Positions 1-9,576 of a DNA stretch of 64,000 nt are shown here, in pieces (position 1 is the stretch's first letter; each line of letters opens with the position of its first letter). The stretch is from Spirosoma telluris (lineage in GTDB: Bacteria; Bacteroidota; Bacteroidia; Cytophagales; Spirosomataceae). The notes beneath the pieces were generated by a model, which was not told the DNA's origin, did no database searches, and saw only the letters and a program-made list of their open reading frames with translations. The position numbers and the translations under genes were made by a program. The DNA lies in NCBI GenBank assembly GCA_003259005.1, contig QLII01000001.1, positions 8,237,001-8,301,000 on the forward strand. Direction: 5' to 3'.

Positions 1-2
1 AA

Positions 3-2384
3 AGTAAAGAGCAGCTTGAATTTGCTATTGAGGCCGCTGAATTAGGTACTTGGGATTTGAATCCGCTGACGAATAAGTTTACGGCTAATGCCCGCCTGAA
101 AGACTGGTTTGGCGTGCTACCCGAAGAGGAAGTTCTGCTATCGAGGGCGACTGAAGTTATTGCTGAAAAAGACCGCCAACGCGTTGTAAAGGCTATTGGC
201 GAAGCGTTGGATTACGCATCAGGCGGCCGTTATGCGATTGATTACACCATTGTAAACCCATTGAATAGAAGTGAACGAATTGTCAGGGCAAAGGGAAAAG
301 CCTGGTTTACCGATGATAAAATAGCTTATCGGTTTAATGGTACATTGCAGGATATAACCAGCGAACGAAAAGCACAGGAAGAAACAGTTGCTGCCCAGCA
401 ATTGGCCGATATGGCTATTAAAAGTGCTGGCATTGGTCTATTTCGAGTGGATATGGTGACTGGGAAAATTGTGTGTTCGCCTGCCTATGCTGCCATTATA
501 ACTGGCGATGCCACGAAAACGGGGCTTTCCCGTCAAGGCTTTGCCAGCTATGTTCATCCGGATGACTTACTGCTGCTGGAAGCCAACAATAAAGCAGGTG
601 GCGAAACGGGTGTTTTTTATTACCAACTGCGGGTTATTTGGGATGATGGCTCAATCCATCATATCACCGTAATGGGCGGGTTGGTCTTGGATGAGTCCGG
701 TAAACCGATCGCTTATTCGGGAACGGTACGTGACATTACAGATCAGGAAAAACAGCGCCAGACTCTCCAGGAAGCCGAAGAGCGGTTCGCCCAGGCGCAG
801 CATCAGAGTGATACTTTATTTCGTAATGTGACCAATAGTTCGCCAACTGGATTGTGGTTGGCTGATGAAGCAGGCTTGATCACCTATCTGAATAAGACGT
901 TAGTGGAGTGGACAGGAAAGGCTCTTGAAGACCTTATGGGCCGTGGTTGGGCTGATGCGATTATTGAGCAAGATCGCCAGCGGAGTATAGATACGTTTGC
1001 GACTGCTGTTGGCGCCAGAGCACACTATGAAGCTTTGTTCCGACTTAAGAGGGGAGATGGCAGTATTGTATGGTGTCAGGCGGCTGGAGATCCCTATTAT
1101 CGGGAAGATGGCAGCTATGCGGGTTATGCTGGCTTTTGCCTGGATATTAACGAACTCGTAGCCGGTCGGGAAGCTTTGGAGCAGAGTGAAGCTAAATTTC
1201 GGGCGCTAATTGAAGAAGCACCTATTGCCACCTGTTTGTTTGTTGGGCGGGATATGAAAATAGAAGTGGCCAACGAAATAATGATTGGCTACTGGGGTAA
1301 GGATCAAACGGTCCTGGGGCTTCCGCTAAGCGAAGCTGTTCCTGAATTGCATGGACAACCTTTTTTATCGATTCTCGATGAGGTTTTTACGACGGGCAAA
1401 ACGCATGAGGCAAAAGCTACCCGTGCCGAATTAAAGGTCGATGGTGCATTGAATACCTACTATTTTGACTTTACGTATAAACCCCTGCGTAATACAGCTG
1501 GTGAGGTCTATGGCATTATGGATATGGCTGTTGACGTTACCCAACAGGTACGTATACAACAGCAAATTGAAGAAAGCGAAGAGCGATATCGCGTCTTATC
1601 CTCGGAGCTAGATGAGCAGGTTCAGGAGCGTACCCGGCAATTGGAGGACTCAATTCAGGATCTGAAACGCTCAAATGACAATCTGGAGAAGTTTGCCTAT
1701 ATCGCCAGTCACGATTTGCAGGAACCCCTCCGTAAGATTCAGCAGTTTGGTGATCTGTTGAAAACCCGCTATGAGACTCCATCGGGCGAATCGAGTGCTT
1801 ACCTCGAACGTATGCAGTCGGCGGCTAATCGTATGTCGAGATTAATTCGGGATTTGCTAAGTTTCTCGCGAATTTCAACCCAACGGGACTCTAGTGGCGT
1901 TGTGTCGCTATCGGAAGTTATCAATTCAGTCCTGGTCGATTTAGATCTTCGAATTCAGGAAACGGGCGCTGTCATTGTTGTAGAGCCGCTGCCCGTTGTA
2001 TCCGGTGACCCCTTGCAACTAGGCCAGTTGTTTCAGAATCTACTAAGTAATGCACTAAAGTTCCGTCAGGCGGAACGTACCCCACGGATTGAACTAACTG
2101 TAAAGCGAATAGCCGCTTCGGATTTGCCACTGTTGGTTAGACCTGCCCGACTTACGGCAAGCTACTATCAAATTGATGTAACCGATAATGGTATTGGCTT
2201 TGAGCAGAAATATGTAGATCGAATCTTTCAGGTATTCCAGCGACTACATGGCAAAAGTGAGTTTGAAGGTACTGGTATTGGCCTGGCCATTTGTGAAAAA
2301 GTAGTTGCCAATCATGGGGGAGGTATTACAGCCACGAGTAAACCAGGGCAGGGCGCGACATTTAGCATCTACTTTCCTGTGTAA
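3..2384 (+). CDS. Multi-PAS sensor histidine kinase (5' truncated by window edge)
   Basis: The frame is already open at base 3 and encodes a PAS-like helix before the first usable start (TTG at 57), so the true start lies upstream of the window. About four PAS/PAC modules follow (roughly residues 1-110, 115-235, 250-370 and 380-500, counted from base 57), several ending in the DIT..K/Q linker typical of PAC. A coiled-coil linker leads to the dimerisation domain with phospho-acceptor His552 in SHDLQEPLRK. The ATPase domain has the N box (LFQNLLSNALKF), DNGIGF and GTGIGLAI. No membrane segment is visible in this part, so sensing is probably cytoplasmic or the membrane part is upstream. No receiver domain or partner regulator is adjacent. 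The ligand is unknown. Confidence 0.93.
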   Translation, partial: SKEQLEFAIEAAELGTWDLNPLTNKFTANARLKDWFGVLPEEEVLLSRATEVIAEKDRQRVVKAIGEALDYASGGRYAIDYTIVNPLNRSERIVRAKGKAWFTDDKIAYRFNGTLQDITSERKAQEETVAAQQLADMAIKSAGIGLFRVDMVTGKIVCSPAYAAIITGDATKTGLSRQGFASYVHPDDLLLLEANNKAGGETGVFYYQLRVIWDDGSIHHITVMGGLVLDESGKPIAYSGTVRDITDQEKQRQTLQEAEERFAQAQHQSDTLFRNVTNSSPTGLWLADEAGLITYLNKTLVEWTGKALEDLMGRGWADAIIEQDRQRSIDTFATAVGARAHYEALFRLKRGDGSIVWCQAAGDPYYREDGSYAGYAGFCLDINELVAGREALEQSEAKFRALIEEAPIATCLFVGRDMKIEVANEIMIGYWGKDQTVLGLPLSEAVPELHGQPFLSILDEVFTTGKTHEAKATRAELKVDGALNTYYFDFTYKPLRNTAGEVYGIMDMAVDVTQQVRIQQQIEESEERYRVLSSELDEQVQERTRQLEDSIQDLKRSNDNLEKFAYIASHDLQEPLRKIQQFGDLLKTRYETPSGESSAYLERMQSAANRMSRLIRDLLSFSRISTQRDSSGVVSLSEVINSVLVDLDLRIQETGAVIVVEPLPVVSGDPLQLGQLFQNLLSNALKFRQAERTPRIELTVKRIAASDLPLLVRPARLTASYYQIDVTDNGIGFEQKYVDRIFQVFQRLHGKSEFEGTGIGLAICEKVVANHGGGITATSKPGQGATFSIYFPV

Positions 2385-2565
2385 GGATATATCTAATAAG
2401 TAATCAGGATTAGCAAGAATGTATGCATTGAGCCCATTTTGCACACAGTTGTCGAATAATGGACTAACAAAAAATTAACTCAGTTAAATTATTAGGGGGA
2501 TTTAGTTGAAATTTTGTTTAACTTTTGGCTCTTCTATATAGCTAAAGGTTAAACAAGTTTGTGGA

Positions 2566-2844
2566 ATGGATATTAATCAGCTCGAAGATGATTCAGGTTC
2601 AGTTGGTGGAATAAACCTTGAACGTGTTTTATCAGACTGGACGGAAGCGATCACTAATTTATATAAAAACTACAGCAAACTATCTGCTTACATTCATAAG
2701 ACTTCAGACCAAAATGGCCATTCTGAAAAACGGGCTATCTATATTGGGCAATGCCCTACGAGCCATTTAGTTAAATTAGTTAGTAGTATGCAAGTGGCGT
2801 TGGAGGACTTGCTTAATGATATCAGCCACCCCCCGAACAGCTAA
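2566..2844 (+). CDS. Small hypothetical protein (92 aa)
   Basis: Not recognised. A soluble, slightly acidic protein of 92 residues with a helical middle (LERVLSDWTEAITNLYKNY) and a helical C-terminal stretch ending LEDLLNDIS. It has no signal peptide, membrane segment or cysteine motif beyond a single Cys. It starts with ATG at 2566; a TAACTTTTG stretch about 45 bases upstream resembles the Bacteroidota -7 element. It lies 180 bases downstream of the histidine kinase on the same strand, probably as its own transcription unit. Confidence 0.6.
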   Translation: MDINQLEDDSGSVGGINLERVLSDWTEAITNLYKNYSKLSAYIHKTSDQNGHSEKRAIYIGQCPTSHLVKLVSSMQVALEDLLNDISHPPNS

Positions 2845-2984
2845 GCGCCGATCAGAATTATAGAAAACTGACTGATCATACTATACGTTTAAATCAATTA
2901 AATCAGCAGGCACAATCAAAACTTCATTTGCTTTCACTCTCTAGTTCCTAACGTGAGGAAATCGCATCGATATAAGGCCTACCA

Positions 2985-3149
2985 TCATTTAAGAGGCTCT
3001 CTGATTGTTCTTTCGAGCTTCTTGATAGCTAATTGAATTGATTTATTCGTTTGATAATTCAGGCCCACCTGGCGGATATAGGTTAGCATTAATTGATCGA
3101 ATGAATCAGTTTGGATTGATGAAGTTCCTTTCTTCTCAGACTCTTTCAT
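2985..3149 (-). CDS. Possible small protein (54 aa)
   Basis: An open frame of 54 residues starting MKESEKKGTSSIQTDSFDQL and ending in a basic helix (AIKKLERTIREPLK). Composition looks protein-like (charged, amphipathic, no stop clusters), and a TATATTTA element lies about 40 bases upstream of the start on this strand. No family is recognised and the frame is short, so chance is possible. Confidence 0.4.
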   Translation of the reverse strand: MKESEKKGTSSIQTDSFDQLMLTYIRQVGLNYQTNKSIQLAIKKLERTIREPLK

Positions 3150-3643
3150 TTAACTACAAGATTCGGTAGGATTGGTTTTGTAAATATAAGCTAATCCTTT
3201 GACAAGTAGAAGCTTATATATGCTCACTCTTACATGAACTTTATTTAAAGGGCTTCTACATATCTAGTTTGGCTACCTATTACAAAGTAGTGTTAGCCTT
3301 CCCACCAGTCCTTTCGGGAGAATTGAAAAAATAATACAAAAGAGACGTACATACAATTGGACTGATTTATCCGGCGTTTACATTGATTAATAAACCAACT
3401 ACTATTTTTTTGCGAACTAACGATAGAATCTGGCCACTGCCTGATTTATAATTATATATAAATTTGTTTTTGATAAAGGTAGATTTTGTCGATAAAATAA
3501 TAATTCTTATCGATGGAGTTTGTGTAGACTATATTTCTGTATTTGTGAAATCCTACATGCTATCTATACACTAATCAAACCTGTTATAATCTCTAGTGCC
3601 AAGTTTCTACTATTCAAAACTGACTTAAGCAATCGCGCAAATT

Positions 3644-3725
3644 TAGATTCTATTGATTCTTTGGATTCTATTGCATCAATTCACTGATTTTCATTACAAT
3701 AGAATCTAGGAATCAATAGAATCTA
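3644..3725. repeat. TAGATTCTATTGATTC-family palindrome, copy 1
   Basis: Left arm 3644-3673 and right arm 3697-3725 are near-perfect inverted copies (TAGATTCTATTGATTC... and ...GAATCAATAGAATCTA). Each arm itself holds two GATTCTATTG-type units. The same design recurs at 5123-5200, 44226-44290 and 53599-53725, always between genes. No transposase is present, so it is a MITE- or REP-like element, or a structured RNA. Confidence 0.75.
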
Positions 3726-3779
3726 ATTCAACTTAATTCTGCGTGATTACTTATGATATCTGCGCCTTGAGTGATGGAA

Positions 3780-3858
3780 CTTTACTTATTACTATAACTA
3801 AATAGCCGTAGGTAGAATAAAGCTACCTGCGGCTATTTAGTTATAGTAATAAGTAAAG
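3780..3858. repeat. Long hairpin, 36-base arms
   Basis: Arms 3780-3815 and 3823-3858 (CTTTACTTATTACTATAACT...) are inverted copies with one mismatch and a 7-base loop. It ends 31 bases past the stop of the lipoprotein gene that reads leftwards from 4492, so it could terminate that transcript. The arms are far longer than a usual terminator stem and there is no clean U-run, so a mobile palindromic element is equally possible. Confidence 0.7.
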
Positions 3859-3889
3859 GCAATAAATTTAACCCTTCGGTTTAGTGAAT

Positions 3890-4492
3890 TTACCGCAGCA
3901 AATCGACTAAGATGAGTACTAGTCCAACAATAAGCGCAATTATACCTAAAGGAGCAGCAACATTAAGCAGCAGAAGTATTAGGCCAATAATACCGATGAT
4001 TGCCCCAATTGTCAATATCGATTTTGCCATTGCCCGCTCAGGGTATAAATTATTCTTTATTTTCTTGTCAATCTGTTTAAGCATCAGCTTCTGAGCAAAC
4101 GTCGTTTTTTGTGTATTAGATGCTTTAAGAGATTGATTTACAGGTGCTGACAACAGCTCATTTATGCGATTCATGCGCTTGGCTAATTTTTTGCTGGATG
4201 CCAGTTTACTATCGTTTCGTACATATGTTTCCAGTTGATTTATCGCCACTCTGGCCTGCGAGATTTGTTGAGGAGCATCTATTTGTTGCGCTGTTGAAAC
4301 AGGTAGCGGAGTAGATACTGTTTCAGCCGATACAGGCTGGCTTACATCAACTGGCGTTGTTGCTACAATGGCTGGCGCTGATTTAAATTGTTCATGCGCA
4401 GTAGGTTGGAAGTAGGCAACAGGCCGGCTGCATGACGAAAAAATAACAGAGCTCATCAGAGCTGCTACCAGTAGTTTGGAGAACATTCTCAT
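3890..4492 (-). CDS. Lipoprotein with two C-terminal membrane segments
   Basis: 200 residues. The N-terminal signal ends in a lipobox (VIFSSC, acceptor Cys20). A Pro/Thr/Val/Ser-rich linker (about residues 25-80) follows, then a charged helical region (85-150). The last about 45 residues form two hydrophobic segments (ILTIGAIIGIIGLILLLL and GIIALIVGLVLILVDLL). This layout occurs in small Bacteroidota envelope proteins of unknown function. It is divergent from the lmo0937-like miniprotein at 4834. No enzymatic motif is visible. Confidence 0.75.
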   Translation of the reverse strand: MRMFSKLLVAALMSSVIFSSCSRPVAYFQPTAHEQFKSAPAIVATTPVDVSQPVSAETVSTPLPVSTAQQIDAPQQISQARVAINQLETYVRNDSKLASSKKLAKRMNRINELLSAPVNQSLKASNTQKTTFAQKLMLKQIDKKIKNNLYPERAMAKSILTIGAIIGIIGLILLLLNVAAPLGIIALIVGLVLILVDLLR

Positions 4493-4833
4493 AGTAAAAG
4501 ATTTTTTTAATGAACAGAAAAAAGTACTGATTTCATTAACATCATTTTTCTTAGTTTGTTGAGAAAAATGAAAATAAAATTAACAAAAAGTGGCTAACAG
4601 GAAAGTGATCGCAATTTTTAAGGTGTTAAGTAAACAAATTTAGAATTATTTTGTTTGCTCTCTTTTTTACGGGTAAAACTATACAATCAGGCGTTATTAG
4701 ATATTGGTCTGTGCGAGTTTTACTAGATTTTAGGTAGGTATTCATACTGAGTTTATAAGAAAAAATAACATATTAAAATTAGGATAGTTAAGGGTATAGT
4801 TTAATTCACTTTTAATTTAAAAAGAATAAAGTC
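4493..4833. other. Divergent intergenic region
   Basis: 340 AT-rich bases between the starts of the lipoprotein gene (minus) and the lmo0937-like gene (plus). It presumably carries both promoters; I could not pick a convincing TAnnTTTG element. No ORF or repeat was seen. Confidence 0.5.
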
Positions 4834-4995
4834 ATGGGAAATCTATTATACACCATTGCTGTGATACTCATTATTATTTGGTTGCTTGGTTTTTTAGGGT
4901 TTAATAGCTTTGGTATGGGTGGACTAATTCATGTTCTGCTGGTCATTGCGGTTATTGCCATTATTCTACGCCTGATACAAGGGAGAAGTGTATAA
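4834..4995 (+). CDS. lmo0937 family membrane miniprotein
   Basis: 53 residues, starting MGNLLYTIAVILIIIWLLGF and ending LRLIQGRSV. Two membrane segments are joined by a short Gly-rich turn (GFNSFGMGG). Length, the MGNLLYxIAVILIIIWLLGF opening and the LRLIQGR end match the lmo0937/DUF5670 family, which is common in Bacteroidota and Firmicutes and often expressed under stress; its function is unknown. A strong hairpin terminator follows 30 bases after the stop. Confidence 0.88.
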   Translation: MGNLLYTIAVILIIIWLLGFLGFNSFGMGGLIHVLLVIAVIAIILRLIQGRSV

Positions 4996-5024
4996 TAAAA
5001 ATATGTTTATTATTTGATTTGTTA

Positions 5025-5059
5025 AACACAGTGCCTGACTTATTATCAGGCACTGTGTT
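5025..5059 (+). terminator. Hairpin terminator after the lmo0937-like gene
   Basis: Perfect 14-base stem, AACACAGTGCCTGA (5025-5038) with TCAGGCACTGTGTT (5046-5059), and a 7-base loop, 30 bases past the stop. There is no long U-run on the plus strand. Confidence 0.75.
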
Positions 5060-5122
5060 CAGTGAAAGATATGTATTCAAAAAATGTTTTGCGGGAGAAG
5101 TATACTATTGCTCTTCCAAATT

Positions 5123-5200
5123 TAGATTCTGTTGATTCTATATGATTTGATAATCAGGCCATTATCGATAAAAAGAATCAATTAGAGTCGATAGAATCTA
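5123..5200. repeat. TAGATTCTATTGATTC-family palindrome, copy 2
   Basis: Opens TAGATTCTGTTGATTC and closes with AGTCGATAGAATCTA. It is more degenerate than copy 1 but has the same ends and spacing. It lies between the miniprotein terminator and the 3' end of the gene at 5241-5789. Confidence 0.65.
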
Positions 5201-5240
5201 TTTTGCTCAAGTCCTGCCTGTTTGTTGAGCAGACCTGAAC

Positions 5241-5789
5241 TTACAAATTCTTGATGTCTTTGAGGGCTTTCCAGTTATTTTTCGATAGCGTACCTATTTG
5301 AGGGGTCCCTGAACAAATTCGGCATAGGTAGGTAATTTCTAAAGACCAGCCTCTATTTATATTTCCAAGAGCAAGGCGAATCTGGGTTCTTGGCGTCAGC
5401 CAGTTTACGGTCCTGAGTTCGCCTACCTGAACTACTTTTCCGGGACCGTATTTTTCCGATAGCAACCCTTCTAATTCAGTTGAGGTCGACATAACTTCGG
5501 CTTGGGTAATAGATGCAGTGGTATAATAATAATAGGAGGCCGATAGCAGTGAGTCGCCATTAAATTCGTACTCTAGCCCAACTGTCCGATTAGCCAGGGG
5601 TATATGTGCATAAACGATTTTATCGCGTCTGACTTTACTAGGTTTCAGAGATTCAGTCTGTTGCACTTCTTTCAGCGAAAATCCCCAGCGTACCTGACGA
5701 ATATCAGCCGTTTGCTGAGCCATCAGTGAACTGATCACCACAAGGTGCATCAGCAGGACGTTAAAAAGCCATTTATACGTAATTGACAT
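5241..5789 (-). CDS. Secreted hypothetical protein (182 aa)
   Basis: An N-terminal signal peptide (hydrophobic LFNVLLMHLVVISSLMA, cleavage likely after AQQ) precedes a mature region opening with IRQVRWGFSLKEVQQTE. That pattern is seen in periplasmic Bacteroidota proteins of unknown function that begin with a WGxSxxEV turn. A central Tyr-rich strand (SASYYYYTT) and two cysteines near the C-terminus (CRIC) are visible. No enzyme motif. Not recognised beyond this. Confidence 0.7.
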   Translation of the reverse strand: MSITYKWLFNVLLMHLVVISSLMAQQTADIRQVRWGFSLKEVQQTESLKPSKVRRDKIVYAHIPLANRTVGLEYEFNGDSLLSASYYYYTTASITQAEVMSTSTELEGLLSEKYGPGKVVQVGELRTVNWLTPRTQIRLALGNINRGWSLEITYLCRICSGTPQIGTLSKNNWKALKDIKNL

Positions 5790-5818
5790 TGTAAATAATT
5801 AGTAAATCCAAGCCGTTT

Positions 5819-6048
5819 TTAATCCGGCCATTTCTCCAAACCAGCAGCAATACGTAAAGCTCGCTGTACATCTTCCCAGTAAAATCCACTATCGTAACCC
5901 GTCGAAAGCCGATCGCAAACCGTTAGGAAATCATTAGCCGCATCTACGCTTTTCTGCTGGGGGAGGGCTCATTCTCCTCGGGTAGTAGTTGATCTGATAG
6001 TCCTTCCATTGCATCCAGGATGAGAATAAAGAAGTTTTGATAGAACGC
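5819..6048 (-). pseudogene. Remnant of a small hypothetical gene, frameshifted
   Basis: On the minus strand two overlapping frames read as one protein-like segment. The upstream frame runs FFILILDAMEGLSDQLLPEE and the downstream frame SVDAANDFLTVCDRL to RIAAGLEKWPD before the stop at 5819-5821. The switch falls at a five-base G run (5959-5963, plus strand). No good start is visible and the upstream frame is closed by a stop just before 6048. Either a decayed gene or a short gene (from the ATG in DAMEGL) hit by a sequence error. Family unknown. Confidence 0.4.
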
Positions 6049-6186
6049 TCATGTAGACAAGCTCAACGTTCATGTTTGCGTCGTTAAGCAACGTTAACCC
6101 TAATCCTGAAAATCAGTGATCAGGTAGTAAACTATAAATCGCGTATAAATGGTTTTTATTTTCGATTAACCGCTTGGCAAGGCGGT

Positions 6187-9009
6187 CTAGTCGGACTGAT
6201 TTGTAGTAAGATAGGTTGCCTTCATATGGGCAGTTGCAGCATTAATGCCCTGCTCGAACCTGGTAATGAGTTCACTGAGCTCGGGCGAATTGGTTCCGGT
6301 ACTAGCCAATTCTTCTATTCGATATACTTCTTCAAACTGTGCCTGAAGCCCCATAATATCAATAGAGGGTTTGACGCGGTGAGCCAGTGATTTTACTGTC
6401 GTATAGTCTTCAGCCTCGTAGGCTGTTTTAATCTGAGCTGCCGCAGCTAGTACATCCGTGCAAAACAACTGAATCATATTCTGAGTAAACTCTTGATCGC
6501 CCCGGCTGATGGCCTCTAATTTCGTCAAATTATACATTGACTTACTCATTTCTTTATCCTTGGCATCTACCACGGTATCAACACAGCCCAGCCATTTTCG
6601 TAGTTTTTCCACCAGGTCGTTTTCATCAAACGGTTTTGCCAGAAAATCATTCATACCTGCCGTGTAGCATGCTTCTTTTTCGTTTCGTATTGCACTGGCC
6701 GTTAAGGCGATAATAGGCATAGAGGTGCTCAATTCACGACGGATAAAACGGGTTGCTTCCAGGCCATCCATAACCGGCATCTGAACATCCATGAGGATAA
6801 GGTCAAATGAGTTGGCTCGAAGCGTCTCTATAGCCTCTAATCCATTTGTTACCTCAACAATAGAGACCCCGTATGGCTCTAAAATGGTTCTGACAACCAA
6901 CCGGTTCATTTCATTATCTTCGACGAGCAAAATCTGTTTCGCCCGTAGTAAGTCATCGTTATGAATATGAGATTCCCGCGTAACGAGATCATTCTGCGTT
7001 CCAATTGGAAACGTTAGCTGGATATGGATGGCTGTTCCAACATTCTTTGTACTCTCGACATGGATTTTTCCACCCATTAAGTCGACTAATTGCTTGGTAA
7101 TGCTCATGCCTAAACCCGTCCCGCCGTATCGACGTCCGATTGTCCCATCTTCCTGCGTAAATTTTGTAAACAAATTCTGCAGAAAATCAGGCTCCATGCC
7201 AATCCCGGTATCGGTTACCGTAATATGGATTGCTTGCTGATTGCCGATGGTTTGGCAATTGCAGTGGACCTGTACAGTGCCATAATCCGTAAACTTGATC
7301 GAATTGCCAATCAGATTCAACAGAATCTGATTCAACCGATAGGGGTCACCCATAAGTACAGGTTCCAGACCCGGATCAATGGAGGTAATTAATTTAAGGT
7401 CTTTTTCATGCGCATTCTGAGCTACCACAAGTACAGCTCGCTGGAGTAAATCCGCTAGATTGAATCCAATATGCTCTAGCGCAAGCTGCCCTGCTTCAAT
7501 TTTCGAAAAGTCTAATATGTCATTGATGATGACCAATAAATTACTGGCCGCCGTGTTGATCATGCTTAGAAAAAACTGTTGCTGCTGGGTCAGGCTGGTT
7601 TTGGTTAACTGCTGACCCAGGCTTAAAATGGCATTCATGGGCGTACGAATTTCATGGCTCATATTAGCCAAAAAATGTTCTTTAGCCCGTGATGAATGTT
7701 CTGCCTCTTGCTTCGCAATTCTAAGTTCAGATTCGAGCTGCTTTTGCTTGGTGATATCCAGATGAATACCCGTAGAGCCAATAACTTTGCCTGTTTCCGA
7801 ATATAAGGGAGCACCGCTGACCAGCCACCACATGTCTTCGCCTTGTTTGTTTTTGATCTCTACTTCATACGCATCCATTACCCCTTTCAAGCGGCTCTCA
7901 TTCTTTTCTCGCATTGCCTGAATATTCTGGCCTTTGAGCAAAATATCTGTGGCTATGTTCCCAATGAGTTCCTCGGGTTCGTAGCCACTCATGCCACAGA
8001 AACTCTGGTTCGTATACACAATGCGTTCATCCAGGTCGACCTCAATCAATCCCAGATTCATATTTTCAATAATACGCTGGTATTTTTCAGTCAGGTGCAG
8101 GGCAACACCTTCGGCATGTTTACGCTTTGTAATATCAGTGTATTTCCAAAGGTGGCCCGCGTAGATGTCATCGGTAAAAATGGGAATGTAGTCACGCTCG
8201 AAAATTCGCCCATCGGCCAATTCCAGTTCTTCGCCAATAACCTGTTCCTGCTTCTGTAGCAGTTGACTAACCCGATTTGTAAACTGATCCGGGTCTTTAA
8301 AAAAGTGTTTACTTTGTTCGGCCATGCCGGAGCAGTCCACCCCTTTCAGTTGATCGGGTGTTAACGGCACTGCGAACAATTCGCAGAAATGCGGATTGAC
8401 CAGTACAATCGAGCGATGTTCATCTTCCAGTAAAATCCCCTCCTGAAGATCGGCGATTAGATTAGATAAGCGATTAATATTGGTGCGTAATGTCTCTTCT
8501 GTGCGCTTCTGGGCCGTAATGTCGGTTGTGATTCCAATCATCATCAGTGGGCTCCCATCTGCTGAATAGCTAAACAACCGACCGCGATCCAGAAAATATT
8601 TGTAGGAGCCGTCTTTACTCTGAAGCCTATACTCTACCCGATGGGTTTCCCAACTGCCCGACTGGTATCGATCCATCTCCTGAGTAGGTATCGAGTTGCG
8701 ATCCAGAGGATGTAACAGATTTTCCCAGGCCTGAGCTATATCGGGAAGCTCTTCCGAACTATAACCCAGGACTTTACGGTACTGGGCTGAGCGGTAGATT
8801 TCGCCCGTTTGCAGATTTAATTCCCAGATCGCATCGCCTACGCCAGCCAGGGCTAACTTCCAGCGTTGTTCGATGAGACGTAGTTCCACTTGTTGTTGAC
8901 GGATGGTTTCCTCCATCTGCATCTTTTCACGCCGAAGTTGTTCGTTTTCCTGAAGCAATACCGCTAAAGCTGATTGCTCTGATGCCTGTGGTGTAGATAC
9001 CTGTTTCAT
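6187..9009 (-). CDS. Hybrid sensor histidine kinase with PAS domains, receiver and Hpt
   Basis: 940 residues from the ATG at 9009; a TTG at 9045 would add 12 residues but looks weaker. Order: N-terminal coiled coil (about 10-55), PAS/PAC (about 55-175), a PAS-like domain (175-300), PAS/PAC (310-425), dimerisation domain with phospho-acceptor His452 in SHEIRTPMN, ATPase with NLIGNSIKF, DTGIGM and GTGLGMSI, a receiver with Asp741 in LMDVQMPVMDG, and a C-terminal Hpt with His877 in LAHRVKP. All parts of an internal phosphorelay are present. No transmembrane segment, so signal input is probably cytoplasmic. No DNA-binding regulator is adjacent. Confidence 0.93.
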   Translation of the reverse strand: MKQVSTPQASEQSALAVLLQENEQLRREKMQMEETIRQQQVELRLIEQRWKLALAGVGDAIWELNLQTGEIYRSAQYRKVLGYSSEELPDIAQAWENLLHPLDRNSIPTQEMDRYQSGSWETHRVEYRLQSKDGSYKYFLDRGRLFSYSADGSPLMMIGITTDITAQKRTEETLRTNINRLSNLIADLQEGILLEDEHRSIVLVNPHFCELFAVPLTPDQLKGVDCSGMAEQSKHFFKDPDQFTNRVSQLLQKQEQVIGEELELADGRIFERDYIPIFTDDIYAGHLWKYTDITKRKHAEGVALHLTEKYQRIIENMNLGLIEVDLDERIVYTNQSFCGMSGYEPEELIGNIATDILLKGQNIQAMREKNESRLKGVMDAYEVEIKNKQGEDMWWLVSGAPLYSETGKVIGSTGIHLDITKQKQLESELRIAKQEAEHSSRAKEHFLANMSHEIRTPMNAILSLGQQLTKTSLTQQQQFFLSMINTAASNLLVIINDILDFSKIEAGQLALEHIGFNLADLLQRAVLVVAQNAHEKDLKLITSIDPGLEPVLMGDPYRLNQILLNLIGNSIKFTDYGTVQVHCNCQTIGNQQAIHITVTDTGIGMEPDFLQNLFTKFTQEDGTIGRRYGGTGLGMSITKQLVDLMGGKIHVESTKNVGTAIHIQLTFPIGTQNDLVTRESHIHNDDLLRAKQILLVEDNEMNRLVVRTILEPYGVSIVEVTNGLEAIETLRANSFDLILMDVQMPVMDGLEATRFIRRELSTSMPIIALTASAIRNEKEACYTAGMNDFLAKPFDENDLVEKLRKWLGCVDTVVDAKDKEMSKSMYNLTKLEAISRGDQEFTQNMIQLFCTDVLAAAAQIKTAYEAEDYTTVKSLAHRVKPSIDIMGLQAQFEEVYRIEELASTGTNSPELSELITRFEQGINAATAHMKATYLTTNQSD

Positions 9010-9051
9010 ACTGAAATGGATTCTAAAATCCCCTGAAAATCCCAACTTGCT

Positions 9052-9144
9052 TTAGGATAAAGAAAGCTCATTGGTCTGGAACATTTTGTAAATAGTCGAT
9101 TGGCTGCGATCAAGTTTTTCGACAGCCATCACAACATGGTTGCC
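9052..9144 (-). pseudogene. Possible remnant of a Fis-type helix-turn-helix C-terminus
   Basis: A 30-residue open frame on the minus strand reads NHVVMAVEKLDRSQSTIYKM and stops shortly after. The LDRSQSTIYK segment resembles the recognition helix at the end of sigma-54-type response regulators. It has no start and is closed upstream by a stop. It sits just upstream of the hybrid kinase, where a partner regulator would be expected. Short, so only tentative. Confidence 0.3.
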
Positions 9145-9546
9145 TCATTTTTCAAAACGTTAGGTATTGGATTATTCAACGTATAAGTCAATAGATCACG
9201 AACGATGATTTCTTTACGTCGATTTTATTTTAATTGTTACTGTTGTAGTTATTTGTTTTATTATTGAGATATGAATTTATGGAAAAATTGAATTTTTGGC
9301 TAAAGTAGATAAAATTCAACCAAAGGAGGCTAACTTATTTGGCATGGTGAAACGTGGTTGATCTCGTTGATTTTACCACGGTTAAGGTAAAAAAAGCCAA
9401 AATAAAGGGGATCAGCAGGATCTAAATCGCCCAAATAACTTACTCCGTTTTCCGTTTTATGGGTTAGTGATTTTCTGGAAAGGTATCGATAAGGTAAAAT
9501 ATTTTGGCGTACTAATCCTAAAAAGCTTCAACTTGCCATAACGAGT

Positions 9547-9576
9547 CTGGCTACCTAAGGAATCTTAGGTAGCCAG
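9547..9576. terminator. Perfect 13-base hairpin
   Basis: CTGGCTACCTAAG (9547-9559) and CTTAGGTAGCCAG (9564-9576) enclose GAAT. It lies about 270 bases past the stop of the kinase gene at 9843-11363. There is no U-run, so termination is only a guess. Confidence 0.4.

Larger units (their letters stand above)
2845..3889. other. Gene-poor interval with palindromic repeats
   Basis: About 1 kb, AT-rich, with no long open frame. It holds one possible 54-residue ORF (2985-3149, minus), a TAGATTCTATTGATTC-family palindrome (3644-3725) and a 36-base-arm hairpin (3780-3858). Nothing else could be recognised. Confidence 0.6.

Noticed and set aside
7843..8259. 138-codon frame antisense to the hybrid kinase
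   Set aside because: Overlaps conserved PAS domains on the other strand and has no recognisable fold.
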